The translations under genes were made by a program, and so were the position numbers. A DNA stretch of 64,000 bases from Polyangiaceae bacterium (GTDB lineage: Bacteria > Myxococcota_A > Polyangia > Polyangiales > Polyangiaceae): contig JAICTZ010000003.1 in assembly GCA_025936115.1 (NCBI GenBank), forward strand, positions 248,001 through 312,000, in the 5' to 3' direction. Position 1 is the first letter of the stretch. Every line of letters begins with the position of its first letter. Below, piece after piece: positions 9,197-18,301 of the stretch. Under the pieces are notes generated by a model, which was not told the DNA's origin, did not search any database, and saw nothing but the letters and a program-made list of their open reading frames with translations.

Positions 9197-9279
9197 AATC
9201 ATGCTGGACGGCGGGCTGCCGCGGCTGGTTGAACCATTTTTGGTGACGCCGGCACGAGGACGATCGTAAGGAGCGGTCC

Positions 9280-10275
9280 ATGGCGAGCGAGCGGCCCGGC
9301 AGCCAGATCATCGGAACCGGCGCCTACGCCCCCGAGAAGGTTCTGACCAATCAGGACCTGGCGCGGATCGTCGACACGTCCGACGAGTGGATCCGCGAAC
9401 GGACGGGCATCACCGAGCGGCGTGTCGCCCGTGACGACGAAGCCGCGAGCGATATGGCGTACGAGGCCGCGCGCCGCGCGCTCGACGCGGCGGGGCTCAC
9501 GGCGAGGGACCTCGACATGATTATCGTCGGTACGGTCACCGGGGACCTGCCGATGCCGGCGTGTGCCGCGATCCTCCAGCGCAAGCTCGGCGCCACGATG
9601 ATCCCGGCGTTCGACATTTCCGCGGCGTGCGCGGGGTTCATCTACGGACTCTCGATTGCCGACAAGTTCGTGCGCACGGCGGCGTGCAAGCGCGTGCTCG
9701 TCGTCGGCGTCGAGCTCTTGAGCCGCGTGCTCGACTGGAAAGACCGCGCGACCTGCGTGCTCTTCGGCGATGGCGCCGGCGCGGCGGTGCTCGGCCCCGC
9801 CGGTGACGGCGATCGAGGCGTGCTCTCCACCCAGCTCTACACGGATGCGACGCTCGTCGATTCACTCTGCATTCGCGCGGGCGGAAGCCGCGAGCCACTC
9901 ACGAACGAAGGCCTCGCCGAAAACCGGCACAAGGTCTTCATGGTCGGCTCCGACATCTTCAAAATCGCCGTGAAAAACCTCACGTCGGCTTCGCGCTCGG
10001 CGCTCGACGCGGCGGGCTTCACGCCGAGCGACGTGACCTGGGTCGTGCCGCACCAGGCAAACCTCCGCATCATCGCGCAGGTGGCGCTCAGGCTCGACAT
10101 TCCGCTCGAGCGCTTCGTGCTCAACATCGAACGCTACGGCAACACCTCGAGCGCATCGATCCCCATCGCGCTCGACGAGGGCGTGCGCGACGGCCGCATC
10201 AAGCCGGGCGACACCGTGCTCATGTGCGCGCTCGGCGCCGGCATCTCGTGGGGTAGCGCCCTCGTGCGCATGTAG
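9280..10275 (+). CDS. fabH: Beta-ketoacyl-ACP synthase III
   Basis: Initiates fatty-acid synthesis by condensing an acyl-CoA with malonyl-ACP; in myxobacteria this can use branched starters. At 331 residues it is full length. The Cys-His-Asn triad is visible: C117 in ISAACAGF, H258 in VVPHQANLR and N288 in RYGNTSSAS. The N-terminus DTSDEWIRERTGI is typical. ATG at 9280 has AAGGAG nine bases upstream. First gene of a fabH-fabD-fabG-acpP-fabF series on the plus strand. Confidence 0.97.
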   Translation: MASERPGSQIIGTGAYAPEKVLTNQDLARIVDTSDEWIRERTGITERRVARDDEAASDMAYEAARRALDAAGLTARDLDMIIVGTVTGDLPMPACAAILQRKLGATMIPAFDISAACAGFIYGLSIADKFVRTAACKRVLVVGVELLSRVLDWKDRATCVLFGDGAGAAVLGPAGDGDRGVLSTQLYTDATLVDSLCIRAGGSREPLTNEGLAENRHKVFMVGSDIFKIAVKNLTSASRSALDAAGFTPSDVTWVVPHQANLRIIAQVALRLDIPLERFVLNIERYGNTSSASIPIALDEGVRDGRIKPGDTVLMCALGAGISWGSALVRM

Positions 10276-10297
10276 CCTTCGTCTCTCCGATACCTCA

Positions 10298-11227
10298 ATG
10301 ACGCAAGCTTGGTTATTTCCGGGACAAGGCACGCAGGAAGTCGGTATGGGCAAGGCCCTGTGCGAGGCCTCGCCCGCCGCTCGCGCCTGCTTCGAGCTCG
10401 CTGATCGCGCGCTCGGGTTTTTGCTTTCGAAGCTCTGTTTCGAAGGGCCCCTCGACGAGCTCACGCTGACCAAGAACGCCCAGCCCGCCATTCTCACGGC
10501 GAGCATCGCAGCGTTGAACGCCTGGCGAGAAGCCACCCCGTCGCTGCCGGCGCCGAGCTTTGCCGCCGGCCATTCGCTCGGTGAGTACAGCGCGCTCGTC
10601 GCCGCGGGCGCCTTGCGGTTCGAGGACGCCGTGCGCATCGTTCACTTGCGCGGGCAAGCCATGCAGGAAGCCGTGCCCGAGGGTCGGGGCGCGATGGCGG
10701 CGATCATGGGTGGCGAGCCCGAACAAGTCGCCGCGCTCTGCGCCGAAGCGGCGCACGGCGACGTGCTGTCACCGGCCAACTTCAACTCGCCCGGTCAAAT
10801 CGTGATCTCGGGCACGGCGGCCGCGGTCGCGCGCGCCGTCGAGCTCGCGCCGTCGCAAAAGCTCAAGGCGATTCCGCTCAAGGTGAGCGCGCCATTTCAC
10901 TCCGCGCTCATGGCGCCCGCGGCGCGCGCCGTCGAGGCCGCGCTCGCTCGTGTCGAAATCGGTTCCCTCGCCTTCCCCGTCGTCGCCAACGTCGACGCGC
11001 GGCCGAACGCCGATCGCGCCCGAGTGGCGGAGCTGCTCGTGCGACAGGTGGACGGGCCGGTCCGCTGGCAGGAGTCCATCGCGTTCATGGCCGAGGCCGG
11101 CGTGACGCGAGCGTACGAAATCGGTCCCGGCAAGGTGCTGGCGGGCCTCGTGAAGCGCATCGATAAGCGGATTTCGGTCGAAGCTCGCTTCGACCCGGCG
11201 TCGCTCGCCATGGCCGCAAACGGCTGA
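10298..11227 (+). CDS. fabD: Malonyl-CoA:ACP transacylase
   Basis: Loads malonyl groups onto acyl carrier protein. The 309-residue length fits. FPGQGTQEVGMGK opens the protein, the nucleophile is S93 in GHSLGEYSA, and the catalytic His lies in SAPFHSALM near residue 201. It starts 22 nt after fabH with no obvious Shine-Dalgarno, so translation may be helped by coupling to fabH. The 129-nt gap before fabG contains three hairpins (see separate entry), so fabG may be separately controlled. Confidence 0.96.
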   Translation: MTQAWLFPGQGTQEVGMGKALCEASPAARACFELADRALGFLLSKLCFEGPLDELTLTKNAQPAILTASIAALNAWREATPSLPAPSFAAGHSLGEYSALVAAGALRFEDAVRIVHLRGQAMQEAVPEGRGAMAAIMGGEPEQVAALCAEAAHGDVLSPANFNSPGQIVISGTAAAVARAVELAPSQKLKAIPLKVSAPFHSALMAPAARAVEAALARVEIGSLAFPVVANVDARPNADRARVAELLVRQVDGPVRWQESIAFMAEAGVTRAYEIGPGKVLAGLVKRIDKRISVEARFDPASLAMAANG

Positions 11228-11236
11228 AAAGCGCCC

Positions 11237-11333
11237 CGGTCGGCGGGGCTCGTGCCGACCGATTGCCGCGTCGCGGCAAAATTTGAGCGACTGCGGGTGT
11301 CACAATCCGCTTTCAAGCACGGGAGACCGTGCT
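11237..11333 (+). promoter_or_regulatory. Three hairpins in the fabD-fabG gap (terminator/attenuator candidate)
   Basis: Hairpin one: cggtcggc at 11237-11244 with gccgaccg at 11254-11261. Hairpin two: ttgccgc at 11263-11269 with gcggcaa at 11273-11279, followed by AATTT. Hairpin three: agcacgg at 11316-11322 with ccgtgct at 11327-11333, closing a GAGA tetraloop, directly before AAAGAGG. All three stems are perfect. The first two resemble a fabD terminator; the third sits in the fabG leader. Confidence 0.5.
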
Positions 11334-11356
11334 AAAGAGGCCGCCGCTCGCACACC

Positions 11357-12103
11357 ATGTTCGACCTTAGCGGCAAAGTAGCTTTCGTTACCGGCGGTTC
11401 GCGCGGCATCGGACGCGCCACGGCCGAAGTGCTCGCCGAACAAGGGGCGCACGTGGTCCTCACCTACGTCGGAAACGAGGAGCAGGCCCGCGCGACGGTC
11501 GAGGCGATCGTCGGCGCCGGCCGCAAGGCGGAGGCCGTACGCGTCGACGTCGGCGACGGGCGCGCCGCCGAACAAGCCATCGCCGACGCTGCCAAACGTC
11601 TCGGCCGCCTCGATGTGCTCGTCGCGAACGCAGGCGTCGCGATCGACGGGCTGCTCTTGCGCATCAAGGACGAGGATTTCGACAAGATCCTCAGCGTGAA
11701 CCTGAAAGGCGCCGTCGCCTGTGCGCGCGCCGCGATCAAGGTCATGATGCGGGCGAAGACGGGACGGGTGATTTTCGTTTCGAGCGTCGTGGGCGAAATG
11801 GGCAACGCCGGCCAAACCGCTTACGCGGCGTCCAAAGCCGCGCTGCTCGGCGTCGCCAAGTCCCTCGCGAAAGAGTACGCGTCGCGGAGCATCACCGTGA
11901 ACGCCGTCGCGCCCGGCTACGTCGACACCGACATGACGAGCGTCATGACCGCTGAAATGCGCGACAAGACCGTGGCCGGCATTCCCCTCGGACGCACGGG
12001 GACGACCCGCGAGATCGCGACCGCCATTGCTTACTTGGCCTCGGACGAGGCGGCCTACATCACCGGGCAAACGCTGCGGGTGAATGGCGGCATGTACATG
12101 TAA
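11357..12103 (+). CDS. fabG: 3-oxoacyl-ACP reductase
   Basis: NADPH-dependent reduction of 3-oxoacyl-ACP in fatty-acid elongation. A classical short-chain dehydrogenase of 248 residues: TGGSRGIGRA is the nucleotide-binding glycine motif near residue 13, NAGV is present near residue 90, and the catalytic Ser, Tyr and Lys are in FVSSVVGEMG and TAYAASKAAL. ATG at 11357 follows AAAGAGG at a rather long distance of about 16 nt. Position between fabD and acpP supports the fatty-acid role over other dehydrogenases. Confidence 0.95.
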   Translation: MFDLSGKVAFVTGGSRGIGRATAEVLAEQGAHVVLTYVGNEEQARATVEAIVGAGRKAEAVRVDVGDGRAAEQAIADAAKRLGRLDVLVANAGVAIDGLLLRIKDEDFDKILSVNLKGAVACARAAIKVMMRAKTGRVIFVSSVVGEMGNAGQTAYAASKAALLGVAKSLAKEYASRSITVNAVAPGYVDTDMTSVMTAEMRDKTVAGIPLGRTGTTREIATAIAYLASDEAAYITGQTLRVNGGMYM

Positions 12104-12190
12104 CTGCTCGATTTTACCGACACCCCCCTAAAAACGCATGCAAGCGGGCAAGTCACTGGTGTAGACGCCCCCGAGAACGAAAGAGGCATC

Positions 12191-12439
12191 ATGGCTGAAG
12201 GTCGCAACATCACGGCCGAAGTGAAGCGGATCATCAAAGAGCAGCTCGACGTCGACGAAAAGGATATCAAGCCCGAATCCACGTTCATCGACGACTTGGG
12301 CGCCGACTCGCTCGGTTTGGTCGAGCTGGTACTGGCCTTCGAGGAAGCCTTCGAGATCGATATCCCGGACGAGGACACGGAGAAGATCCGTAGCGTTCAG
12401 GATGCGGTCGACTACATCGAGAAGCATCTCGCGAGCTAG
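12191..12439 (+). CDS. acpP: Acyl carrier protein
   Basis: An 82-residue carrier of growing acyl chains. The phosphopantetheine attachment site is S40 in [13 protein letters not shown], and the protein is acidic as expected. AGAGG lies upstream of the ATG at 12191. It is followed 49 nt later by fabF, the usual pairing. Confidence 0.97.
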   Translation: MAEGRNITAEVKRIIKEQLDVDEKDIKPESTFIDDLGADSLGLVELVLAFEEAFEIDIPDEDTEKIRSVQDAVDYIEKHLAS

Positions 12440-12488
12440 CCGTCGGCTCGGCTGAGCGAGCTCACGGCGGGCTCGCTCCGGCCGAGCG

Positions 12489-13757
12489 ATGGCCCGTGCG
12501 AATAACGGCATGGAGCGCGTCGGAGTCACAGGTCTCGGCCTCGTCACGCCTAACGGAATCGGCGTGGACGCGAGCTGGCAGTCGCTCGTCAACGGGAAGA
12601 GCGGCGTCGGCCCCATCACGCTTTTCGACACGGCGAACGGGTACGCCACCCGCATCGCAGCGGAAGTCAGAGGCTTCGAAGCCGCTGACTTCATGGAAAA
12701 GAAGAAGATCAAAGAGGTCGCCCGCTTCATCCCGTTCGCGATGGCGGCGACGAAGATGGCGCTCGAGCAAGCCGACTTGGGCTTGAGCGAGGAAGAGCGT
12801 GACCGCACGGGCGTGTTCATCGGCGTCGGTCTCGGCGGGCTCGAGAACCTAGAGCGCTGCACGCTCACCCTCGAGCACAAGGGCCCGGGCAAGGTGAGCC
12901 CGTACTTCATCCCTTCGCTCATCGCGAACATGGCCTCCGGCCAGGTCTCGATCGCGTTCGGGCTGCGCGGGCCCTCGCTCTCGCACACGAGCGCCTGCTC
13001 CTCGAGCGCGCACGCCATCGGTGAAGCGATGCGTTGGCTGCAGCGCGGTGACGCCGACGTCATGGTGGCGGGCGGCGCGGAAGCGACCATCAGCCCGATC
13101 GGCATCGCGGGCTTCAGCGCGATGTTCGCGCTCAGCCGGCGCAACGACGACCCGGAGCATGCGAGCCGACCGTGGGACAAGGGCCGTGACGGCTTCGTCT
13201 GCGGCGAGGGCGCCGGGACGCTCGTGCTCGAAACGCTCACGCGCGCCAAGCGGCGCGGGGCGCGTATCCTCGCCGAGCTAGTCGGCTACGCCGCGACGAG
13301 CGACGCGTTCCACATCACCAACCCCGCGCCGAACGGCGCCGGCGGCGCGCGCGCCATGCGCCTCGCACTGAAGGACGCCGCCTTCGCGCCCGACGACATC
13401 GACTACATCAACGCGCACGGCACTTCGACGCCCGCTGGCGACACCGAGGAGGCGAAAGCCATCATCGACGTCTTCGGCTCACACGCGCTCGACAAGAAGC
13501 TCTGGGTGAGCTCCACCAAGAGCATGATGGGCCATTTGCTCGGCGCCGCGGGCGCCGTGGAATCGGGGGTGTGCCTGAAAGCCATCGAAACGGCCGTCGT
13601 CCCGCCGACGATCAACCTGGTCGATCAGGATCCCGAGTGTCCGCTCGATTTCGTGCCGCAGAAGGCGCGCGAGCGGCGCATCCGCCGCGCCATGTCCAAT
13701 AGCTTCGGCTTCGGCGGAACGAACGCCTGCCTGATCTTCAAAGCCTTCGAGGGCTGA
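12489..13757 (+). CDS. fabF: Beta-ketoacyl-ACP synthase II
   Basis: Elongating condensing enzyme of fatty-acid synthesis. A thiolase-fold protein of 422 residues with catalytic C170 in HTSACSSSAHAIGEA and the two active-site His residues in NAHGTSTPAGD and SMMGHLLGAAGAVE. The start could be ATG at 12489 or ATG at 12510, which would give MERVGVTGLG and a length closer to FabF of other bacteria; neither has a good Shine-Dalgarno. Last fatty-acid gene of the cluster. Confidence 0.96.
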   Translation: MARANNGMERVGVTGLGLVTPNGIGVDASWQSLVNGKSGVGPITLFDTANGYATRIAAEVRGFEAADFMEKKKIKEVARFIPFAMAATKMALEQADLGLSEEERDRTGVFIGVGLGGLENLERCTLTLEHKGPGKVSPYFIPSLIANMASGQVSIAFGLRGPSLSHTSACSSSAHAIGEAMRWLQRGDADVMVAGGAEATISPIGIAGFSAMFALSRRNDDPEHASRPWDKGRDGFVCGEGAGTLVLETLTRAKRRGARILAELVGYAATSDAFHITNPAPNGAGGARAMRLALKDAAFAPDDIDYINAHGTSTPAGDTEEAKAIIDVFGSHALDKKLWVSSTKSMMGHLLGAAGAVESGVCLKAIETAVVPPTINLVDQDPECPLDFVPQKARERRIRRAMSNSFGFGGTNACLIFKAFEG

Positions 13758-13826
13758 GGACGATACTTTTTTCCCGCCCCGCGCGGCCTCGCCGATAGCG
13801 CCCGCCCGGGGCCTCCTCGGACTCAG

Positions 13827-14297
13827 ATGCAGTGTCCCTTTTGCCGTGCCATGGAAACTCGCGTGGTCGATTCGCGCCTCGCAGCCGGCGGGACGAGTGT
13901 GTGGCGCCGTCGTGCCTGCGACGCGTGCCAGAAACGGTTCACGACGTACGAGCGCGTCGAGCACTCTCTGCCCACGGTGGTCAAGAAAGACGGCCAGCGC
14001 GAGCCGTTCGACCGCGACAAGCTCTTGCGCAGCCTGCGCATCGCCTGCAACAAGCGTCCGATCTCGGCCGATGCGCTCGAGGAGACGGCGTCGCAGCTCG
14101 AACGCGAGATCGGCGAAGCGGGCGACAAGGAAATCGCGTCCGTCATCATCGGTGAACGCGTGATGGCGCGGCTCAAGCAACTCGACGGCGTCGCCTACGT
14201 GCGCTTCGCCAGCGTCTACAAATCATTCCGCGACATCGACGAGTTCATGTCCGAAATGGACGACCTTTTGCGTTCGCGAGGAGGACGGCCCGCGTGA
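13827..14297 (+). CDS. nrdR: Transcriptional repressor NrdR
   Basis: Represses ribonucleotide reductase genes in response to ATP/dATP. The 156-residue protein has the N-terminal zinc ribbon (C3, C6, C31, C34, in MQCPFC and CDACQKRF) and the ATP-cone domain starting PTVVKKDGQREPFDRDKL. No NrdR-box pair was seen near it, consistent with action elsewhere. Its stop overlaps the GTG of ribD (GTGA), so the two are translationally coupled, a common nrdR-ribD pairing. Confidence 0.97.
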   Translation: MQCPFCRAMETRVVDSRLAAGGTSVWRRRACDACQKRFTTYERVEHSLPTVVKKDGQREPFDRDKLLRSLRIACNKRPISADALEETASQLEREIGEAGDKEIASVIIGERVMARLKQLDGVAYVRFASVYKSFRDIDEFMSEMDDLLRSRGGRPA

Positions 14298-15421
14298 TTG
14301 ACCTCGACGCGAAGCACATGGCGCGCGCGCTCGAGCTCGGGCGCGGCGGCGATCCGTCACCGAATCCGCACGTCGGCTGCGTGATCGCAGAGGACGACAC
14401 CGTCGTCGGCGAGGGCTATCACGCGACGGCCGGCGCCGAACACGCCGAAATCGTCGCGCTCAAGGCGGCCGGCAAGAAGGCGCGCGGCGCGACGCTGTAC
14501 GCGACGCTCGAGCCTTGTAACCACGTGGGCAAGACGCCGCCGTGCGTGGACGCCATCGTGGCGGCCGGCATCAAGCGCGTCGTCATCGGCCGTCGCGATC
14601 CGAACCCGCGCGTCACGGGCGGCGGCCTCGAGCGGCTCGAGAAAGAAGGCGTCGAAGTGAAACTCGGCGTGCTCGACGCCGAGTGCAAAGAGCTCATCCG
14701 GCCGTGGGCGCACTTCGTCACGGCGGGGCGGAGCTACCTCTCGCTCAAGCTCGCCATGTCCCTGGACGGCCGGATCGCGACCCGCACGGGCGCTTCGAAG
14801 TGGATCACGTGCCCCGAATCGCGCGCGCGGGTGCAGCAGCTGCGCGGGCAGCACGACGCCGTCATGCTCGGCGTGAACACCGTGCTCGCCGACGATCCGC
14901 GCCTCACGGTGCGCGACGTGCCCGGCCGCAGCCCGATTCGCGTCGTGATCGACAGCCGCCTGCGGCTGCCGCCGACGTCGCACCTCGCGCAAACCGCCAA
15001 ACAGACGCCCACCTGCGTGATGACGACGCAGGCCGCCTCACCCGCGGCCGAGCAGGAGCTCGACGCGCTCGGCGTGCGCATCGTACACGTTGCGGCCACG
15101 GCGGAAGGCCGCTGCGACCCCGTCGCCGTCCTGCAAGAGCTCGCCGCGCGCGAGGTCGTCAACGTGCTCTGCGAGGGCGGCGCCGAGCTCGCCGGTTCCC
15201 TGCTCGCCGCGCGTTTGCCGAGCGAGCTGCACGTCTTCGTCGCGCCCATTTTGCTCGGCCCGCGCGGGCGCCCGGGTGCCGTCGACTGGGCGGGGCCGGA
15301 ATTGCCTGGTGACGCGCCGCGCATCAACCCGCCCCACTGGGAGCTCTGCGGCAGCGACGCCTACGTCTGGGGACCCATCGTGTTCCCGAAGAAGACGGGC
15401 ACCACGAAACCGGGCGTCTAG
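14294..15421 (+). CDS. ribD: Bifunctional riboflavin deaminase/reductase
   Basis: Carries out two consecutive steps of riboflavin synthesis: deamination of the pyrimidine precursor and reduction of its ribose chain. The N-terminal deaminase domain has zinc ligands H50, C75 and C84 and catalytic E52 in GAEHAEI and EPCNHVGKTPPC. The C-terminal reductase domain starts at SLKLAMSLDGRIATRTG and ends with the GGAELAGSLL segment. At 375 residues it is full length. GTG at 14294 overlaps the nrdR stop. ribE, ribBA and ribH, often next, are not here; def follows instead. Confidence 0.95.
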   Translation: MIDLDAKHMARALELGRGGDPSPNPHVGCVIAEDDTVVGEGYHATAGAEHAEIVALKAAGKKARGATLYATLEPCNHVGKTPPCVDAIVAAGIKRVVIGRRDPNPRVTGGGLERLEKEGVEVKLGVLDAECKELIRPWAHFVTAGRSYLSLKLAMSLDGRIATRTGASKWITCPESRARVQQLRGQHDAVMLGVNTVLADDPRLTVRDVPGRSPIRVVIDSRLRLPPTSHLAQTAKQTPTCVMTTQAASPAAEQELDALGVRIVHVAATAEGRCDPVAVLQELAAREVVNVLCEGGAELAGSLLAARLPSELHVFVAPILLGPRGRPGAVDWAGPELPGDAPRINPPHWELCGSDAYVWGPIVFPKKTGTTKPGV

Positions 15422-15509
15422 CGCGTCCCTGAACGGGATCGCCCACGTGCCGAGCGGCCCGGCCGGCCCGTTGCCGGACCCGGGGGCCGGTGTTAGGTTC
15501 TTGGGGCCG

Positions 15510-16034
15510 ATGATTCGCACGATTTTGGAATATCCGGACCCGCGCCTGCGCGAGGTGGCCCAACCCGTCGCGGCCGTCACCCCCGAGATCCAGGCGCTCG
15601 TGGACGACATGGCGGAGACCATGTACGCGGCGCCCGGCTGCGGCCTGGCCGCCAACCAAATTGGCGAAGATTATCGCATTTTCGTGGTGGACTGCGCCGA
15701 GGAAGACGAGCCGAGCGACCTTCGGGTGTTCATCAACCCCGAGATCCTCGAAAAGGACGGGCACGTGGTGTGGAACGAGGGCTGCCTCTCCTTCCCCGGC
15801 GTGCGCGAAGAGATCAAGCGCGCCGAGCACGTGAAGGTGCGGGCCCTCGACCGCTCCGGCAAGCCCTTCGAGCTCGAGGCCGACGGCCTGCTCGCTGTCG
15901 CGATCCAGCACGAGACCGACCACCTCAACGGCGTGCTCATGGTCGACAAGCTGAACGCGCTCAAGCGCCGCATGATGGGCAGAAAACTCGCTCAGGCCCG
16001 CAAAGAGGCCGAGAGCGAGTCTTCGGCGGAGTAA
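15510..16034 (+). CDS. def: Peptide deformylase
   Basis: Removes the N-formyl group from new proteins. The 174-residue protein has all three metal-site motifs: GCGLAANQIG, EGCLSFPG (Cys ligand) and QHETDHLNG (the HExxH helix with its two His ligands and catalytic Glu). ATG at 15510 opens MIRTILEYPDPRLR, the expected N-terminus, although the frame is open further upstream. An 88-nt gap separates it from ribD. A hairpin follows the stop. Confidence 0.96.
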   Translation: MIRTILEYPDPRLREVAQPVAAVTPEIQALVDDMAETMYAAPGCGLAANQIGEDYRIFVVDCAEEDEPSDLRVFINPEILEKDGHVVWNEGCLSFPGVREEIKRAEHVKVRALDRSGKPFELEADGLLAVAIQHETDHLNGVLMVDKLNALKRRMMGRKLAQARKEAESESSAE

Positions 16035-16056
16035 CGCCCCGCCCGGGGCCTGCCGT

Positions 16057-16076
16057 GCGCAGGTGGCGACCTGCGC
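16057..16076. terminator. Hairpin between convergent def and lipoprotein genes
   Basis: gcgcaggt at 16057-16064 pairs perfectly with acctgcgc at 16069-16076 around a ggcg loop. Its position between two convergent stops (16034 and 16090) suits a bidirectional terminator; there is no T-run. Confidence 0.45.
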
Positions 16077-16089
16077 CCAGCCTGACGCG

Positions 16090-18138
16090 TCAGCGCGGGA
16101 TGGGTAGCGGACAGGGGCCGCAGTCGATGACGCCGCCGCAGCCGTCACCCGAGAAACCGCACTTGAGCATCAGGGAGTCACACGTCGAGGGCGTGCACGC
16201 GGGCGGTTCGGGGGGCGTACCGACGCAGGCGTTCAAGTCGAACAGCATGTAGAGCAGGACCTTCTCCTGCGCGCTCAAATCACCCATGCATTCGTCGGGG
16301 AAGGTCGCGTTCTCGAAGGGCTGACTGCCCATCGTCGTCGTGCCCTCCGCAACGACGTGGAAGCCGCTATAGGCCACGCGTCCGCACACGGCGTCGTCGG
16401 GCGCGCCGTACGGCGTGTTGAACGAGAACTGCTGCGTGATGTTGTTCGTTTCGGTCTTGCCGCTGTGGACGAGCGAGGTGGTCAGCACGAACTCTTCGCT
16501 CGACATGCCGAGCGTGGCGGCTTGGCTGCGCGGCTGGTCGATGTTGAAGGCGTAAGCGGGCGGCATCGCGACTTTCTCGCTCGCCATCCAGTCGGCGAAG
16601 TTCTGAATGCGCGGGCTCGCTTGCGGGCGACCGACAGCGACGGCGCCGTCGCCCGTGCTGATGTTCGGAGCATCGACGTTGAGGTCCCAAGTCGCCGCGG
16701 CAGCGAGACCGGTCGTGTACGGATTGGCCGGATCGTACGCCTGTGCGCCATTTTCGTACAGCCACGCGAAACGGAGATGGCTCACGAACATGCGCCCGCC
16801 GCGATTGACGTATTGAATCACGTTGTCGCCGTAAGCATCGCGCTCGGCGTAAGCCGGCCGGCCCGAGGTGTCGGCGTCCTGCCCCTCGCAGTCCGCGAGC
16901 ACCATGTCGTAACTCTGCATGCGCGAGGGATCACCGTAGAGCACGTCCTCGAGCGGCGTCGTAGCGTCCATGCTCGCGCCGTCGCCGGACGTGCCGTTGT
17001 TCGCCTTGCCTCGATACATGTGCACGCGCGGCGCCGCGTCGCCCGTGGCACCCGGGTTGCCGAACTCGGCGTGCGCGATGCCCATCTTCTCGAGCACGCA
17101 TTCCATGGCGTCGATGCCGCCCGTCGTGACGGCAATGCGCGGGATATTCACGGCGAGGCCGTCCATCATGTCGCGCGGCAGGCGTGCCGGGTTGTCGGGG
17201 AGCGTCGTCGGCAGCGTCGTGGTCTGGCACGCGCCTTCCGGCGGAATCGTGTATTTGACGGCGCGCCGGAAGCGCCCCGCTTTGACGACGAGCACGAACT
17301 CCTGCCCGACGGGCACGTTGCCCTCGAGCGTGAAGGCACCGGTCGCGTCGGTCGTCGCGCTGACGAGTACTGGGCCGAAGTCTTGGTCTTCGCAGCGATC
17401 GCAGCTCGTGCCCCCGTCGGGGATACCGGAGCTGATGGCGGGCAGATCGTCGACGCTGTCGTTCCTCAGGATGTAGACGAATGCGTTCGGCACGCCGAGC
17501 TGGTTCGGTGCGTTGGCGTCGGTGCGGCCCGGCGTCACGACGCGGCCCGTCAGCTTCGTGGTTTGCGCTGCCTTCGAGCAGTCCTTGACAGCTGCGCAGA
17601 GCTCGCACGGCGCGCCGCCGGCAACCTGACACGTCGCGGGCATGTCGACGCCGCCCGTGCAAACTTGGAGCGGCCCGCACGTGAGCCCTTCGTCGGCGCA
17701 ATCGATCACCTTGCCGCACTTGTCGACGACCTTGCCGCAGCCGATACCCTGCTCTTTGCAAGTCGTCGCGGGGCACTCGGCCATCGACATGTCCGTGCCG
17801 GGATCGATCGGAATCGTGGTGCTGCCGCCCATGGCCGCGGTAGCAGCCGAGCCGCCCGTGCTCGTCATGTCCCCGCCCGAGCCGCCGCTCGCGCCAGTGC
17901 CGCCGGTCGCGCTGCCGCCCCCCGTGCCCGTGCCGCCGTTCCCACCGTCGAGGCTTCCGCCCTGCTGCTCGGTCACGGTGGCCGTGCCGCTGCATGCGAA
18001 CACCACGAGCGCCAGAGGCGCTGCTCCAAACCGCCACCAGCGTCGGGATTTGCGGGTCACGTCTGCGAGTATGCGCTCCGGCTTCGGGAGTCGTCCAGCG
18101 AGCAACGAGCGAAATTCCCAGGTGATTCGAGGTTTCAT
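16090..18138 (-). CDS. Large Cys-rich lipoprotein with carboxypeptidase-regulatory-like domain
   Basis: A predicted surface lipoprotein of about 682 residues, function unknown. After a basic region comes FGAAPLALVVFACSG, a lipobox, then a Gly/Ser/Thr linker of about 60 residues. A Cys module follows (GIGCGKVVDKCGKVIDC), then a beta-sandwich-like region around ATTDATGAFTLEGNVPVG typical of CarboxypepD_reg domains, and a long unrecognised middle with YVNRGGRMFVSHLRFAWLY. The C-terminal tail repeats the Cys motif as GDGCGGVIDCGPC. ATG at 18138 is given as the start, but GTG at 18060 would leave a more usual short signal peptide and may be the true one. It stands alone, convergent with def. Confidence 0.72.
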   Translation of the reverse strand: MKPRITWEFRSLLAGRLPKPERILADVTRKSRRWWRFGAAPLALVVFACSGTATVTEQQGGSLDGGNGGTGTGGGSATGGTGASGGSGGDMTSTGGSAATAAMGGSTTIPIDPGTDMSMAECPATTCKEQGIGCGKVVDKCGKVIDCADEGLTCGPLQVCTGGVDMPATCQVAGGAPCELCAAVKDCSKAAQTTKLTGRVVTPGRTDANAPNQLGVPNAFVYILRNDSVDDLPAISSGIPDGGTSCDRCEDQDFGPVLVSATTDATGAFTLEGNVPVGQEFVLVVKAGRFRRAVKYTIPPEGACQTTTLPTTLPDNPARLPRDMMDGLAVNIPRIAVTTGGIDAMECVLEKMGIAHAEFGNPGATGDAAPRVHMYRGKANNGTSGDGASMDATTPLEDVLYGDPSRMQSYDMVLADCEGQDADTSGRPAYAERDAYGDNVIQYVNRGGRMFVSHLRFAWLYENGAQAYDPANPYTTGLAAAATWDLNVDAPNISTGDGAVAVGRPQASPRIQNFADWMASEKVAMPPAYAFNIDQPRSQAATLGMSSEEFVLTTSLVHSGKTETNNITQQFSFNTPYGAPDDAVCGRVAYSGFHVVAEGTTTMGSQPFENATFPDECMGDLSAQEKVLLYMLFDLNACVGTPPEPPACTPSTCDSLMLKCGFSGDGCGGVIDCGPCPLPIPR

Positions 18139-18301
18139 CGCAGCAACAAATTTCCCGCGCGAGCGCGTGACGATCAGTCGGTGCGCTGCGCTCGAAGGGT
18201 CCATCGACGCGGTGCGTGCTTAGTGGGCAGCGGCGCGCGTAACGGCTCAAGCGACGAAATTGCCATCGCTCGCGCCGAGCGTGCAGGCGCGCGGCCGTGA
18301 C

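Noticed and set aside
16357..18300. Plus-strand frame opposite the large lipoprotein gene
   Set aside because: Arg/Ala/His-rich shadow; the minus-strand product has a lipobox and Cys modules.
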